64,000 nt of DNA from Thermoleophilia bacterium (GTDB taxonomy: Bacteria > Actinomycetota > Thermoleophilia > RBG-16-64-13), in contig JAOSKU010000001.1 in the NCBI GenBank assembly GCA_027493445.1, forward strand, positions 3,983,845 through 4,047,844. The letters run 5' to 3'. A program made the translations under genes and the position numbers. The notes under the pieces are model-generated. The model worked only from the letters and a program-made list of their open reading frames with translations. It did no database searches and was not told the DNA's origin. Shown one piece after another: positions 1-9,392 of this stretch; position 1 is the first letter of the stretch, and the number at the start of each line of letters is the position of its first letter.

Positions 1-1
1 T

Positions 2-1057
2 TGGATCTGGGAGCAGTACGATCACCAGGTACAACTGAACACCGTCCTGCTGCCGGGCGGCGACGCGGCCGTGCTGCGCGTGAAGCACACGGGCGGGGGT
101 CTGGCCCTCTGCACCGACGGCAATGGCCGCCGAACGTACCTCGATCCCTACCGGGGCGGCAAGGAGGCGGTGGCCGAGGCGGCCCGCAACGTCTCCTGCA
201 CTGGTGCGACACCGCTGGCCATCACCAACTGCTTGAACTTCGGCAATCCGGAGAAGGGGCCGATCGCCTCGCAGCTCGCCCGAGCGGTGGAGGGTATGGC
301 CGAGGCCTGCGAGGCCTTCCGCATCCCCGTCATCTCGGGCAACGTCTCGCTCTACAACGAGAGCTTCGGCCAGGCCATCTATCCTACGGCGGTGGTGGGG
401 ATGCTCGGACTCATGGACGACGCCGCCGTCCACTGCACGATGGCCTTCCGGGGCGAAGGCGACGTGGTCATGCTGCTGGGCGACGCGGTCCCGGCTCTCG
501 ACGGCTCCGAGTACCAGAAGCGCTGGTTCGGCCGCGTCGAGGGGCGCATCCCCGATGTGGACCTCCAGGCCGAGGTCGTGCTGCAGGGGGTTGTGCGCCG
601 AGCCATAACCGATGGCATGCTGCGCTCGGCCCACGACTGCTCCGACGGAGGCCTGGCCGTGGCGCTCGCTGAGAGCTGCCTGGCGGGGGGTATCGGCGCG
701 CGTCTGAACCTGGAGGGCGTGCCCGGCCATCTGCCTGGACGCCACGACCTGACCCTCTTCGGCGAGGCGCCCACCCGCGTGGTGGTGAGCGCGGGTGCCG
801 AGGTGGCGGAAGCCATGCGGGACCTCTGCGCCGGGGCCCGGGTTCCGTGCCGGGTGCTCGGCACAGTGGGGGGTGACAGCCTGGCCGTTCTGGTGGGGGG
901 TGAGCAGGTGGAGCTGTCGATGGTGGCCTTGCGCGATGCGTACGAGGGGGACTGGAGCGCGCGCTCGGGCCGTCCAGTGCGGCCGCGGCGGCCGGCGCTT
1001 CGCTTTGAAACAGGTTCCAAGGCAGGCCCAACGGGTTTGCACTATACTGACAGAGTC
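2..1057 (+). CDS. purL: Phosphoribosylformylglycinamidine synthase subunit PurL, C-terminal part (5' end outside window)
   Basis: About the last 350 residues of FGAM synthase, which makes FGAM from FGAR, ATP and glutamine-derived ammonia (purine synthesis). The gene starts before the window. Visible are the QYDHQVQLNT stretch at the left edge, the TDGNGR...YLDP segment, the NCLNFGNPEK block near 230-265, GNVSLYNES near 340-365 and the HDCSDGGLAVAL block near 630-665, all typical of the PurL/PurM-fold ATP-binding halves. Family-like sequence stops near 950. From 965 the frame is built from a dispersed repeat also present at 12397-12443, and no stop codon occurs before purF, so purL and purF form one uninterrupted frame. 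The end given here is simply the base before the purF start; the true C-terminus is uncertain. Confidence 0.9.
965..1011. repeat. 3' end piece of a dispersed intergenic element, inside the purL reading frame
   Basis: These 47 bases match 12397-12443, the right end of the complete element behind purM, at about 41 of 47 positions. The piece codes for an Arg/Pro-rich tail (SGRPVRPRRPALRFET) foreign to PurL. It carries no stop in this frame, which explains the purL-purF run-on. Confidence 0.75.
1043..1048 (+). promoter_or_regulatory. Possible -10 box (TATACT) immediately before purF
   Basis: TATACT lies 9 bases before the purF ATG, so a transcript started here would begin within a few bases of the ATG and be nearly leaderless. 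No good -35 is seen, and no Shine-Dalgarno precedes the ATG. Similar TATACT boxes precede the MMPL gene (3722) and hicBA (61010), which supports use of this motif in the genome. Confidence 0.3.
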
Positions 1058-2494
1058 ATGACGTACCTCGAGGATCTCGACTCGCCTCGGGAGGAGTGCG
1101 GCGTCTTCGCCATTTACGACCCGGAGCGGGACGTGGCGCGGCTCACCTTCTTCGCGCTCTACGCTCTGCAGCACCGGGGGCAGGAGTCGGCCGGCATCGC
1201 CGTCAGCGATCATGGGCACATCATGGTCTTCAAGGAGATGGGGCTGGTCTCCCAGGTGTTCAAGGAAGGGACCCTGCGCACCCTCTCCGGTCAGATGGCC
1301 ATCGGCCATGTGCGCTACTCCACCACCGGCTCGAGCGAGTGGCGGAACGCCCAGCCCATCCACCGCCCCCGCAACGGATCGGCCATCGCCATGGCCCACA
1401 ACGGCAATCTGGTGAACACCGACGAGCTGCGCCAGGAGCTTCTGGACCGGGGAGTGCAGCTCTCCTCCACCTCTGACACCGAGGTGATGGCCGCTCTGCT
1501 GGCCGAGCACCCCGCCGAGGACCTCAAGGACGCCCTGCGTGAGGTGATCCCCCGCCTGCGGGGAGCCTTCAGCGCCGTGGTGCTCGATGGGAAGCAGGTG
1601 ATCGGCTTCCGTGATCCTTTCGGAATCCGGCCCCTGGTGCTGGGGTGTCTCGAGGAGCGTTTCGTAATCGCCAGCGAGACCGCGGCCCTCGACATCATCG
1701 GCGCCGTGCCGGTGCGGGAGATCGAGCCGGGGGAGATGTGCTGGATCGACGAGCAGGGCTATCACTTCGAGCGGGTGGTCGACCGCAAAGCCGAGGCTCT
1801 CTGCATCTTCGAGTTCATCTACTTCGCCCGTCCCGACTCGGTCATGAAGAAGGTGACCCTCTACGCCGCGCGCAGCCGCATGGGTGAGGAGCTGGCCGAA
1901 GAGTCGCCGGTCGACGCCGACCTGGTCATCCCGGTGCCCGATACCGGTAACTCGGCCGCCATCGGCTACTCCGCCCGTAGCGGCATCCCTTTCGGAGAGG
2001 GGCTGGTCAAGAACCGCTACGTGGGCCGTACCTTCATCGACCCGGACGACGACCTGCGCCGCCGGGGCATCCGTATGAAGCTCAACCCGCTCTCCTCGGC
2101 CATCAGAGGCAAGCGCCTGGTGGTGGTCGACGACTCCATCGTGCGAGGCAACACCACCCGGCAGCTGGTGCGCATGCTGTTCGAGGCGGGCGCGGCCCAG
2201 GTGCACCTGCGCATCTCGTCGCCGCCCATCATCTACCCTTGCTTCTATGGCATCGACATGGCCAGCCAGGACGAATTCATCGCCTTCGAGAAAAGCGTGG
2301 ACGACGTGGCCCGGGAGGTGGGCGCCACGTCGGTGGCCTACCTTTCCCTGGATGGCCTGCTGCGCGCCACCCGGGTCGACCCCGAATGCTTCTGCACGGC
2401 GTGCTTCAGCGGGACCTACCCCTGCCCGGTGCCCGAGGAGCTGCGCCTCTCGAAGTTCCGCTACGAACCGGTCACGCCCGGCGCCAAGAACTAG
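1058..2494 (+). CDS. purF: Amidophosphoribosyltransferase PurF
   Basis: Commits PRPP to purine synthesis: PRPP plus glutamine gives phosphoribosylamine. The start ATG gives a 13-residue leader (MTYLEDLDSPREE) followed by CGVF, matching the propeptide-processed, Fe-S-containing Bacillus-type enzyme in which cleavage exposes the N-terminal nucleophile Cys. Seen in order: glutaminase domain with LQHRGQESAG and GHVRYSTTG; phosphoribosyltransferase domain with the PRPP loop VVVDDSIVRGNTT near 2118-2157; C-terminal CFCTACFSGTYPCP, which supplies Cys residues of the kind that hold the 4Fe-4S cluster, plus an upstream Cys in EALCIFEF. Length of about 478 residues is normal. The upstream purL frame continues into it without a stop, so a PurL-PurF fusion protein is possible; it would need cleavage to free the catalytic Cys. 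Confidence 0.95.
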   Translation: MTYLEDLDSPREECGVFAIYDPERDVARLTFFALYALQHRGQESAGIAVSDHGHIMVFKEMGLVSQVFKEGTLRTLSGQMAIGHVRYSTTGSSEWRNAQPIHRPRNGSAIAMAHNGNLVNTDELRQELLDRGVQLSSTSDTEVMAALLAEHPAEDLKDALREVIPRLRGAFSAVVLDGKQVIGFRDPFGIRPLVLGCLEERFVIASETAALDIIGAVPVREIEPGEMCWIDEQGYHFERVVDRKAEALCIFEFIYFARPDSVMKKVTLYAARSRMGEELAEESPVDADLVIPVPDTGNSAAIGYSARSGIPFGEGLVKNRYVGRTFIDPDDDLRRRGIRMKLNPLSSAIRGKRLVVVDDSIVRGNTTRQLVRMLFEAGAAQVHLRISSPPIIYPCFYGIDMASQDEFIAFEKSVDDVAREVGATSVAYLSLDGLLRATRVDPECFCTACFSGTYPCPVPEELRLSKFRYEPVTPGAKN

Positions 2495-2516
2495 CCGGGG
2501 GCCGCGGGTGGGGGGA

Positions 2517-3704
2517 ATGCCGGCCCTGACGGTCGAGGAGATTCCGCTCGGCTCGCGGCGAATGCGACTCTTCGCGCAGGTCCCCTGGGAGCTCCACCGC
2601 GCCGACCCCCTCTGGACCCCTCCCTTGCGCGGCGACCTGCTCGGCAGCCGCGTGCTCGGCTTGACCGGGCTCCTGACGCCCGCCCACCCCTACCACCGGG
2701 ACGCGCAGGTCACCCACTTCGTCGCCTGGCGGGACGGGGAGCCCGTGGGGCGCATCTCGGCGGCGGTCCACCGGCGCTACAACGAGTACCACGGCACTCG
2801 CATAGGATTCTTCGGCTTCTTCGACGCGATTGAGGATCCCCAGGTGGTGACCGTCTTGCTCGACCGGGCCGGCGCGTGGGCCCGGGCCCGGGGTATGAGC
2901 GTGCTGTGTGGGCCCGGGGAGTACTCCACGGCTATCCACGAGCGTCAAGGCGTGCTGATCGACGGGTTCGAGTGGCCACCGGCGGTGGAGCTCACCCACA
3001 ACCCGCCCTACTATGGGCCATTGCTTGAAGCCTACGGGTGTCGCAAGGCCACCGATTTCTACGCCTACCGTCTGGTCGTGCGGCCCGTACCTCCGCCCTT
3101 CTTGGCGGGCCTGGCCGAGAGGGCGGCCCGCCGGCACGGCATCTCCACCCGGCCCATCGAGATGAAGCGCCTGGAGGAGGAGATCCGGCTGGTCATCCAG
3201 ATCTATAACGAGGCTTGGGCCCAGAACTGGGGTTTCCTGCCCCTCACCGGCGAGGAGGCCGCCTCCCTGGCCGACACTCTACGCCCCATCGCCGACCCGG
3301 GCCTGGTGCGCTTCGCCTTCGTCGACGGTGAGCCAGCCGCCGTGCTGGGCGCCTTTCCCGATCCCTACTACGCCCTGCGCCCCCGGCATCGATGGTATGG
3401 GGACTCCGACCTCGTACGAGCTGGCCGTCTCATGCTCACGCGTCGCCACATTCCCCGCACGCGGCTGATGTTCTTCGGGGTGCGGCCCGGGTTCCGGCGT
3501 CTGGGGGTCGATGCCTTGCTCTTCAAGGAGGTCTTCGCGTATGGAGCCGGGCGAGGCTACACGGAGTGCGACATGTCCCTGTTGCTCGAGGATAACCACC
3601 TGGTCTTGCGCGCCGCGGAGCATATGGGAGCCGCGCGCTACAAGACCTGGCGGGTCTACGACCTCGATCTCGACGGCTCTGGGGCCACTGCCGGCCCTGG
3701 TTGA
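2517..3704 (+). CDS. GNAT-fold N-acyltransferase-like protein, about 395 residues
   Basis: Start ATG follows a G-rich ribosome site (GGGTGGGGGG) 22 bases after purF, so it is probably cotranscribed. The protein resembles the YghO-like group of long acyltransferases: an N-terminal half with FVAWRDGEPVGRISAAVH and GFFGFFDAIEDPQ, and a C-terminal half with RLMFFGVRPGFRRLGVDALLFKEVFAYG followed by MSLLLEDNHLVLRAAEHMGA, the V-x-P-x-x-R-x-x-G and N-x-x-x-x-x-x-x-x-x-G patterns of acetyl-CoA binding. Family-level recognition only; acceptor substrate unknown. No signal peptide or membrane segment is apparent, so it should be cytoplasmic. Confidence 0.6.
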   Translation: MPALTVEEIPLGSRRMRLFAQVPWELHRADPLWTPPLRGDLLGSRVLGLTGLLTPAHPYHRDAQVTHFVAWRDGEPVGRISAAVHRRYNEYHGTRIGFFGFFDAIEDPQVVTVLLDRAGAWARARGMSVLCGPGEYSTAIHERQGVLIDGFEWPPAVELTHNPPYYGPLLEAYGCRKATDFYAYRLVVRPVPPPFLAGLAERAARRHGISTRPIEMKRLEEEIRLVIQIYNEAWAQNWGFLPLTGEEAASLADTLRPIADPGLVRFAFVDGEPAAVLGAFPDPYYALRPRHRWYGDSDLVRAGRLMLTRRHIPRTRLMFFGVRPGFRRLGVDALLFKEVFAYGAGRGYTECDMSLLLEDNHLVLRAAEHMGAARYKTWRVYDLDLDGSGATAGPG

Positions 3705-3727
3705 CTCCGGCTGCTCAGGGGTATACT
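3701..3727 (+). promoter_or_regulatory. Sigma70-type promoter for the MMPL gene
   Basis: TTGACT (3701-3706) and TATACT (3722-3727) separated by 15 bases, overlapping the end of the preceding gene and about 58 bases before the MMPL ATG. Spacing is on the short side. Confidence 0.4.
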
Positions 3728-3785
3728 TCCCGGGCCCCGAAGGGAATCCGCGCACGTGTCACCAAGAGACCTGAGGTACACACCT

Positions 3786-6092
3786 ATGCCCTCGCCGCTC
3801 TCTACCGGGCGTCTGGCGCGCTGGTGCGCCCGCCACCCCTGGCTGGTCGTCGGGGTCTGGGCCGCCTTGATCGTCGGGGCCGCCTTCGCCTCTACCGGTT
3901 TGGGCGACGCTCTGACCGCCCAGGACATGGACTTCACCAACAACCCGGAGTCCTCGCAAGGCGCCCGTCTGATCGAATCGAACCGGACCGGACCCGAACC
4001 CGAGATCGAGACGGTGGTGGTCCGCTCCGAGAGCGTTACCTTCGACGAGCCGGAGTTTCGCGCCACGGTGCAGCGGGTCACAGACGACCTGCGCGCGCTG
4101 GACGGGGTGGTGGCCGCGGTCACCAATCCCTACCAGGCGGCCGTGCTCGAGCCCGAAGCCAGCGCTCGCATGGTGTCTGCCGACAAACGGACGGCCCTGA
4201 TCTCGGTCACCCTGACTTCCGAGGTCACCGGCAGCGCCGCGCTCAGCGATCGCTTCCTGGAAGCCGTACGGGCCGAGCGTGCTCCCGGTTTTGAGATCCT
4301 GACTGTGGGCGCCGCCAGCATCAGTCGCGAGCTGTCCCAGACGGCGGAGAGCGACCTGCGCAAGGCTGAGATCTTCGGGCTTCCCATTGCCCTGCTGGTG
4401 CTGGTGGGTGTTTTCGGTGCCTTCGTGGCGGCCGGAGTGCCTCTGGTGCTGGCCTTCGTGGCCATCTTCGTGGCGGTGGGGTTGACCGCTTTGGTGGGCC
4501 GCCTTTTCCACCTTTCTTTCTTCGTGGTGAACATGATCACGATGATCGGCCTAGCCGTCGGTATCGACTACGCTCTCTTCATCGTCGAGCGCTACCGGGA
4601 GGAGCGGCGCCGGGGCGCGGGCAAGGAGGAGGCCATCGGTCTGGCCGGCGGCACGGCCAGCAAGGCCGTGCTTTTCTCGGGCATGACCGTGGTCCTGGCT
4701 TTGCTCGGGCTTTTCATCGTCCCCATGACCACTTTCCGTAGCCTGGGAGCGGGCGCGGTCCTGGTGGTGGCCGTGGCCGTCCTGGCCATGCTGACGCTGG
4801 TGCCCGCCCTTCTCAGCCTGCTGGGCGACAGTGTCGACTGGCCCCGGTGCCGGCTCGCGGCGGCCGCGGTGCCGGGCGAGGAAGCCGGCACCCAGGCGGC
4901 CGCCCCTACCCGGCAAGAACTGGCCCACGCCGAAGCCCGCCGGGCCTCCCGCGGGTTCTGGGGCCTCGTGACCCGGGTGGTCATGGCCCGGCCGGTGATC
5001 AGCGTGGCTCTGGCGGGAGCTGTGCTGGTCGCAGCGGCGGTGCCCTACCTCGAGCTTCAGCCCGGCACCGGTGGTCCGGAGACTCTGCCTGCGAGCGACG
5101 TCAAGGTGGCCTACCAGATCCTCAGCCGCGAATTCTCGGCCGGGGTCCTCTCGCCCGTACAGATCGCAGTCGACGTAGCCGGTCTGCGTGGAGACGCCCC
5201 CGCGGGAACGGACCTTGCCGCCGAGGTCGAGCGGCTGGCCGCCGCGATGGCGACCGACCCTGCCTTCGTACCCGCCCCCGCCATCGAATGGAACGAGACG
5301 CAGGACTTGGCCGTGATCACCGTGCCCCTCCGTTTGGCGGCCAGCTCTCCCGAGGCTCAGGACGCCGTATGGCGGCTGCGCGACACCATCGTGCCCCAGG
5401 TCTTCGCCGGAGGGGCCGAGCACGTTTATGTAACCGGCACTCCGGCCACGAACGCCGACTCGGTGCGTCTGATCCGCAACTACACGCCCCTCGTGTTCAC
5501 CTTCGTGCTCGGACTGAGCTTCATCCTGCTGCTGGTAGCCTTCCGCTCGCTGGTGGTGCCCCTCAAAGCCATCCTGATGAACCTGCTTTCCCTGGGAGCC
5601 ACCTACGGCATCCTGGTGCTGGTCTTCCAGAAGGGGATCGGGTTGAGGCTCTTCGGCTTCCAGAAGGTGAGCACCATCGAGAGCTGGATCCCCATCTTCC
5701 TGTTCTGCATCCTGTTCGGTCTTTCCATGGATTACCACGTCTTCCTGCTCAGCCGGATACGCGAGCACTTCGCGCGTACCCGGCGCAACCGGGAGTCGGT
5801 GGTCGTTGGTCTGCAGGCCACTGGGAGGATCATCACAGGAGCAGCCGCCATCATGGTCGTCGTCTTCTCGGCGTTCGCTAGCGGCAAGCTGGTGATGATC
5901 CAGCAGATGGGCTTCGGCCTGGCGGTGGCCATCCTGCTGGACGCAACCCTGGTCCGGTCGGTGCTGGTGCCGGCGAGCATGGCCCTGCTCGGGAACGTCA
6001 ATTGGTACCTGCCGTCGTGGTTGCGCTGGCTGCCGGAGCTGCATCTGGAGAACAGTCGCCGCTCCGCGGACGAGAGCTGCGAGGACGTGTGA
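3786..6092 (+). CDS. MMPL/RND family membrane transporter
   Basis: About 768 residues in the cytoplasmic membrane. Layout is the usual internally repeated RND plan: TM1 (WLVVGVWAALIVGAAFAST), a long outside loop, five TM segments with the signature GIDYALFIVERYREERRRG near 4561-4617, a second outside loop after PYLELQPGTGGPETLP, then five more TM segments with GLSMDYHVFLLSRIREHF near 5719-5772. MMPL proteins export lipids, polyketides or drugs using proton flow; the cargo here is unknown. ATG at 3786 is chosen over an in-frame GTG at 3756 because family homology starts directly after it. The stop overlaps the next gene (GTGTGA), so the two are translationally coupled. Confidence 0.85.
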   Translation: MPSPLSTGRLARWCARHPWLVVGVWAALIVGAAFASTGLGDALTAQDMDFTNNPESSQGARLIESNRTGPEPEIETVVVRSESVTFDEPEFRATVQRVTDDLRALDGVVAAVTNPYQAAVLEPEASARMVSADKRTALISVTLTSEVTGSAALSDRFLEAVRAERAPGFEILTVGAASISRELSQTAESDLRKAEIFGLPIALLVLVGVFGAFVAAGVPLVLAFVAIFVAVGLTALVGRLFHLSFFVVNMITMIGLAVGIDYALFIVERYREERRRGAGKEEAIGLAGGTASKAVLFSGMTVVLALLGLFIVPMTTFRSLGAGAVLVVAVAVLAMLTLVPALLSLLGDSVDWPRCRLAAAAVPGEEAGTQAAAPTRQELAHAEARRASRGFWGLVTRVVMARPVISVALAGAVLVAAAVPYLELQPGTGGPETLPASDVKVAYQILSREFSAGVLSPVQIAVDVAGLRGDAPAGTDLAAEVERLAAAMATDPAFVPAPAIEWNETQDLAVITVPLRLAASSPEAQDAVWRLRDTIVPQVFAGGAEHVYVTGTPATNADSVRLIRNYTPLVFTFVLGLSFILLLVAFRSLVVPLKAILMNLLSLGATYGILVLVFQKGIGLRLFGFQKVSTIESWIPIFLFCILFGLSMDYHVFLLSRIREHFARTRRNRESVVVGLQATGRIITGAAAIMVVVFSAFASGKLVMIQQMGFGLAVAILLDATLVRSVLVPASMALLGNVNWYLPSWLRWLPELHLENSRRSADESCEDV

Positions 6093-6448
6093 GCCTGCGC
6101 GACTTCTTTCGCCGTTTCCAGGGGCGGGCCCGCGGGGAGCGGCCCCTCTTTCGCACGTCGACGCCTCCCTTTCAGGCTCGCCAGTGGGACGTGGGAGAGC
6201 TGGTGGAGTGGGAGGGCCGGGTCTATCTGGTCACCCGCTGGGTGGAGCTGCCTCCGGTGCCCCTAACGCGTGGCGGGTCGGTGCAGCAATGGGAGATCTG
6301 GGGAGAGCCTCTGGCCGAGGAGTCGCTCGAGGCGGAGGTCTCTCGGGCGGCGGAGCGGATCCTGCGGGAGGCTGAGCGGCGCGACCGCTCGCGGTCGCGC
6401 GGGGACCAGGCTCCCGGCCCGGGCGGACCGGAGAAGCCGGGGGACTGA
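6089..6448 (+). CDS. Small hypothetical protein coupled to the MMPL transporter
   Basis: 119 residues starting at a GTG that overlaps the MMPL stop as GTGTGA. The middle reads DVGELVEWEGRVYLVTRWVELPPVPL, a beta-rich stretch, followed by QQWEIWGEPL and a charged helix rich in Glu and Arg (LEAEVSRAAERILREAERRDRSRSR). No membrane segment or known domain is recognised. The overlap with the transporter gene suggests a role as a soluble accessory to it, but this is inference. Confidence 0.6.
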   Translation: MSLRDFFRRFQGRARGERPLFRTSTPPFQARQWDVGELVEWEGRVYLVTRWVELPPVPLTRGGSVQQWEIWGEPLAEESLEAEVSRAAERILREAERRDRSRSRGDQAPGPGGPEKPGD

Positions 6449-6555
6449 CCACCAGCGGCGGCGAGCTCTCCGGCTGAGGCCACCGGCCAGCGCAAGGTGG
6501 CGCCCCAGGCCGCGCCCGCCGGGCCGAGCCCGCCGGGCCGAGCCTCGGTCTCGGA

Positions 6556-6993
6556 TCACCTGAGCGCGAGGATCACAACCAGTGACAGGCTCACCACGGC
6601 GGCCTGCACGGTCAACCCCAGCCTCTGCGTAGCCTGACCGTGGGGAAACCGCTTCCAGTGGCTGGGAAACACGCGCAGAGAGCGGGAGTAAGGTAGGACG
6701 GCGTCCAGCACGTCCAGGTCGGGTGCGGCTGAGACCGCCGCCGCGACGAGCGCGGCGGTCTCGAGACCCAGGATCCTCCATCCCGCCAGGAAGGCGACGC
6801 TCGAGGCGGCCACGTCAAGCCCGGCCCAGAGTGGGCGCAGTCGGTGCCCGGTGTAGTCCCAATGGGGCACTAGGTCCAGCAGGGAGTGGGCCGCCAGGGC
6901 CGCCACCACGACCACCCACAGGGGCTGACCGAGCCGGTCTCCCATCGCGACGCCCAGAGCGGCCCCCGATACGGTGTGGACGATCACCCACAC
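6556..6993 (-). CDS. Small integral membrane protein with conserved His/Asp pairs
   Basis: 145 residues with about four hydrophobic segments. It contains HSLLDLVPHWDYTGH near residues 36-50, APDLDVLDAVLP, and SHWKRFPHG. The spaced HxxxD and PDxD patterns recall membrane-bound metal-dependent hydrolases of the YdjM/DUF457 type, but it is shorter and I would not assign a reaction. It starts 7 bases after the stop of the corrinoid ABC ATPase gene and is probably the last gene of that reverse-strand operon. Confidence 0.6.
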   Translation of the reverse strand: MWVIVHTVSGAALGVAMGDRLGQPLWVVVVAALAAHSLLDLVPHWDYTGHRLRPLWAGLDVAASSVAFLAGWRILGLETAALVAAAVSAAPDLDVLDAVLPYSRSLRVFPSHWKRFPHGQATQRLGLTVQAAVVSLSLVVILALR

Positions 6994-6999
6994 GCCGTC

Positions 7000-8303
7000 T
7001 CAGGATCCTCCAGAACCCGGCCGCTCGACGGCCAGTTGACAGAGGCGGCGCACCAGCTGTTTGTGGTCGCCGACCAGCTCGGCGCCGGCGGCCAGCAGAT
7101 CGGCCTGCAGGGAGACGGCCGCTCCCCCGGCCAGGTCTCGTTCGGGCATGGACGGCTGGTCGAGGAGCAGGACCAGCCGGCCGGCACGGGCGACTTCGAG
7201 GGCCACCTGCAGGTTCGCCAGGTTGCCCGGCCCGAATACCTGGGGGCGACGACCACACACTCGGCCTGGTTGGCCATGACGCGGTGCTCGGCGATGGCCT
7301 CGGCCGGTATGGGCTGGAAGGGCGGGGCCGACACGACCGGAAGTCCAAACTGCTGGGCGGCGGCGTAGTCGGAGTCGAAGACGCTCACCACGCCCAATGT
7401 GGGGGTGAAGCCCAGGTGGGCCAACTCCTCGACCAGCTCGGCGGCGGCGCCGCCGCCGGTGACCACGTGCACCTTGAACGACTGGGCCCCCTCCGCCGCG
7501 CGGCCAGGGTCCAGGGCCAGCGGGGTCACGTATGGGCGGCCCCCCTGTCGGTGCACGGCTACGCGGGTGGCGAAGACGTCGAGAATGAGCTCGCGCGTGA
7601 GTAGGGTGTCCGGCGCTCCCCGGGCCACCAGCCGCCCGCTTGAGAGCACGGCCAGCTCTTCACAATACTGGGAGGCCATGTTGATATCGTGCACCACCAC
7701 CATGATCGTGCGCTCCTGGCTGTGAAGGTGCGCCAGCAGTTGCATGACCTCCAGCTGGTGATTCAGGTCGAGGTTGTTCAGGGGCTCGTCGAGCAGGATC
7801 ACCGGGGTCTCCTGCGCCAGGGTCTGGGCGACCACCACCCGCTGGCGTTCCCCCCCCGAGAGCTCGGTCACGGGGCGCTCCGCCAAGTGGGCGATGGAAA
7901 GGGCCGCCATGGCCTCCTGGACCGGTCCGTCGTCGTCCTGGGTGCGGCCCCAGGCGGAGCGGTAAGGATAGCGGCCCAAGGCGACCACTTCCTCCACCGT
8001 GAACCTGAAATCCAGGGTGAAAGTCTGGGGTACGACCCCCACACGGCGGGCGATCTCCCGGCGGCTGAGGCGGTCGAGGGGGCGGCCTTCCAGCAGCACG
8101 GTGCCTCGGGATGGTTCCAGGGCACCCGTGAGGCAGCGCAGGAGCGTGGTCTTTCCTGAGCCGTTCGGCCCGAGCAGACCCAGGAAGGCTCCCGGCTGCA
8201 CGGTAAGGTCGATGTCGCTCAGAAGGTCGCGTTCCCCGATGCGCACTCCCAGACCCGATGCCTGGAGGGCGGGTGCCGCGCCCGGCGTCCGGCCGGTCAT
8301 CAT
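7000..8303 (-). CDS. btuD: ABC transporter ATPase for corrinoid uptake (BtuD-like), one-base break near 7242-7246
   Basis: ATPase partner of the adjacent BtuC-like permease. Seen: Walker A GPNGSGKTT, signature LSGGERQR, Walker B VILLDEPLNNLDL and the H-loop VVVHDINMA, in the order of FepC/BtuD proteins. A second domain of about 180 residues follows (FKVHVVTGGGAAAELVEELAHLGF...), as in some long corrinoid or siderophore ATPases. After CVVVAP the frame must shift by one to continue as QVFGPGNLANLQVALEVARAGRLVLLLDQPS; a G5 run at 7242-7246 would need to be G6. The break is therefore probably a base-calling error. ATG overlaps the permease stop (ATGA). The cobalamin riboswitch upstream of the operon supports the corrinoid assignment. 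Confidence 0.8.
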
Positions 8304-9382
8304 GCGCCCTTCCGCAGGCGCAGCAGGTACAGGAAGAAGGGTCCGCCTACGAAGGCGGTGATGATGCCCACCGGGATCTCCGCGGGGGCGAACAGGGTCC
8401 GGGCCGCGGTATCCGCCAGCAGCAGGAAGACCGCACCGAAGAGGGCCGAGGCGGGCAGCAGTACGCGGTGGTCGGGCCCCAAGATGAGGCGCACCATATG
8501 CGGCACCATGAGACCCACGAAGCCGATGAGGCCCGAGAAGGCCACCGCTCCCGCCGTGGTCAGCGAGGCCACCACCAGCATGTTGCGCCGCGTTACCCGG
8601 GCGTCGACCCCTAGCTGCTCGGCCCGGGCTTCGCCCATGAGCATCAGGTTCAGGCGGTCGGCGTGCAGGAGCATGAGCACGAGTCCTACCGCCACCACCG
8701 GGCCGGCCAGCAGAAGCTTGGACCAGGAGGCGGTGGTCAGTCCTCCCATGAGCCACACGATGACCGTGCGCAGGTCGTACTGGGTGACCACCATGAGCAG
8801 GGAGAGGACGGCGGTGAACGTGGATCCCACGGCCACGCCCGAGAGAAGCAGCGAGGCGGGTGAGGTCTCGCCGCCGAAGGTGGCCAGCCGGTAGACCAGG
8901 AAGGCGGCCAGCACGGCGCCCAGGAAGGCGGCGGCCGGCAGGCCGTAGATGCCCAGAACCGCCAGAGGCTGCCAGAGGATGGAGATGGTGGCGCCTACGG
9001 CCGCCCCGGCGGAGACTCCGAGCAAGTAGGGTTCGGCTAGGGGGTTGCGGAACACCCCTTGGAAGGTCGCTCCGGCGGTGGAGAGGGCGGTGCCGGTGAC
9101 CACGGCCAGGATCATGCGAGGCAGCCGCAGGTCGCGCAGCAGACCCGGAGCCCATGAGGGGTAGGAGTCGGGAGAGACCCAGGAGGGGGCGATCAAGGCC
9201 AGAGTGGCCTTGATCGCCTCTCCCGGCGAGAGACCGGCCGCGCCCACTACGGCGGCCAGCAACAGCGCGCCCGCCAGGGACAGGCTCAGTCCCGCCATGA
9301 GCAGGCGGTAGCGGCGGCGCCGGGTCTGGTGGGCCGAGCGCTGCCCGGCGCCGCCACCGTCCGTGACCGGGCTCTCGCCCAC
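8300..9382 (-). CDS. btuC: ABC transporter permease for corrinoid uptake (FecCD/BtuC family)
   Basis: 360 residues with about ten hydrophobic segments, the size and shape of BtuC/FecD permeases. Family blocks visible: LRLPRMILAVVTGTALSTAGATFQ, RNPLAEPYLLGVSAGAAVGA, GVAVGSTFTAVLSLLM, LGVDARVTRRNML, FSGLIGFVGLMVPHMVRLILGPDHR, and the C-terminal EIPVGIITAFVGGPFFLYLL. The middle gene of the operon binding protein, permease, ATPase; its stop overlaps the ATPase start. Confidence 0.92.
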   Translation of the reverse strand: MGESPVTDGGGAGQRSAHQTRRRRYRLLMAGLSLSLAGALLLAAVVGAAGLSPGEAIKATLALIAPSWVSPDSYPSWAPGLLRDLRLPRMILAVVTGTALSTAGATFQGVFRNPLAEPYLLGVSAGAAVGATISILWQPLAVLGIYGLPAAAFLGAVLAAFLVYRLATFGGETSPASLLLSGVAVGSTFTAVLSLLMVVTQYDLRTVIVWLMGGLTTASWSKLLLAGPVVAVGLVLMLLHADRLNLMLMGEARAEQLGVDARVTRRNMLVVASLTTAGAVAFSGLIGFVGLMVPHMVRLILGPDHRVLLPASALFGAVFLLLADTAARTLFAPAEIPVGIITAFVGGPFFLYLLRLRKGA

Positions 9383-9392
9383 TGCCGGCCGG

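Noticed and set aside
4551..6044. 497-codon reverse frame across the MMPL gene
   Set aside because: Composition (His, Gln, Asp repeats) is the usual antisense of a membrane-protein gene in GC-rich DNA; no ribosome site.
7242..7246. Programmed frameshift in the corrinoid ATPase
   Set aside because: The same type of break occurs in about a dozen unrelated genes, so a technical cause is more likely than a regulated slip.
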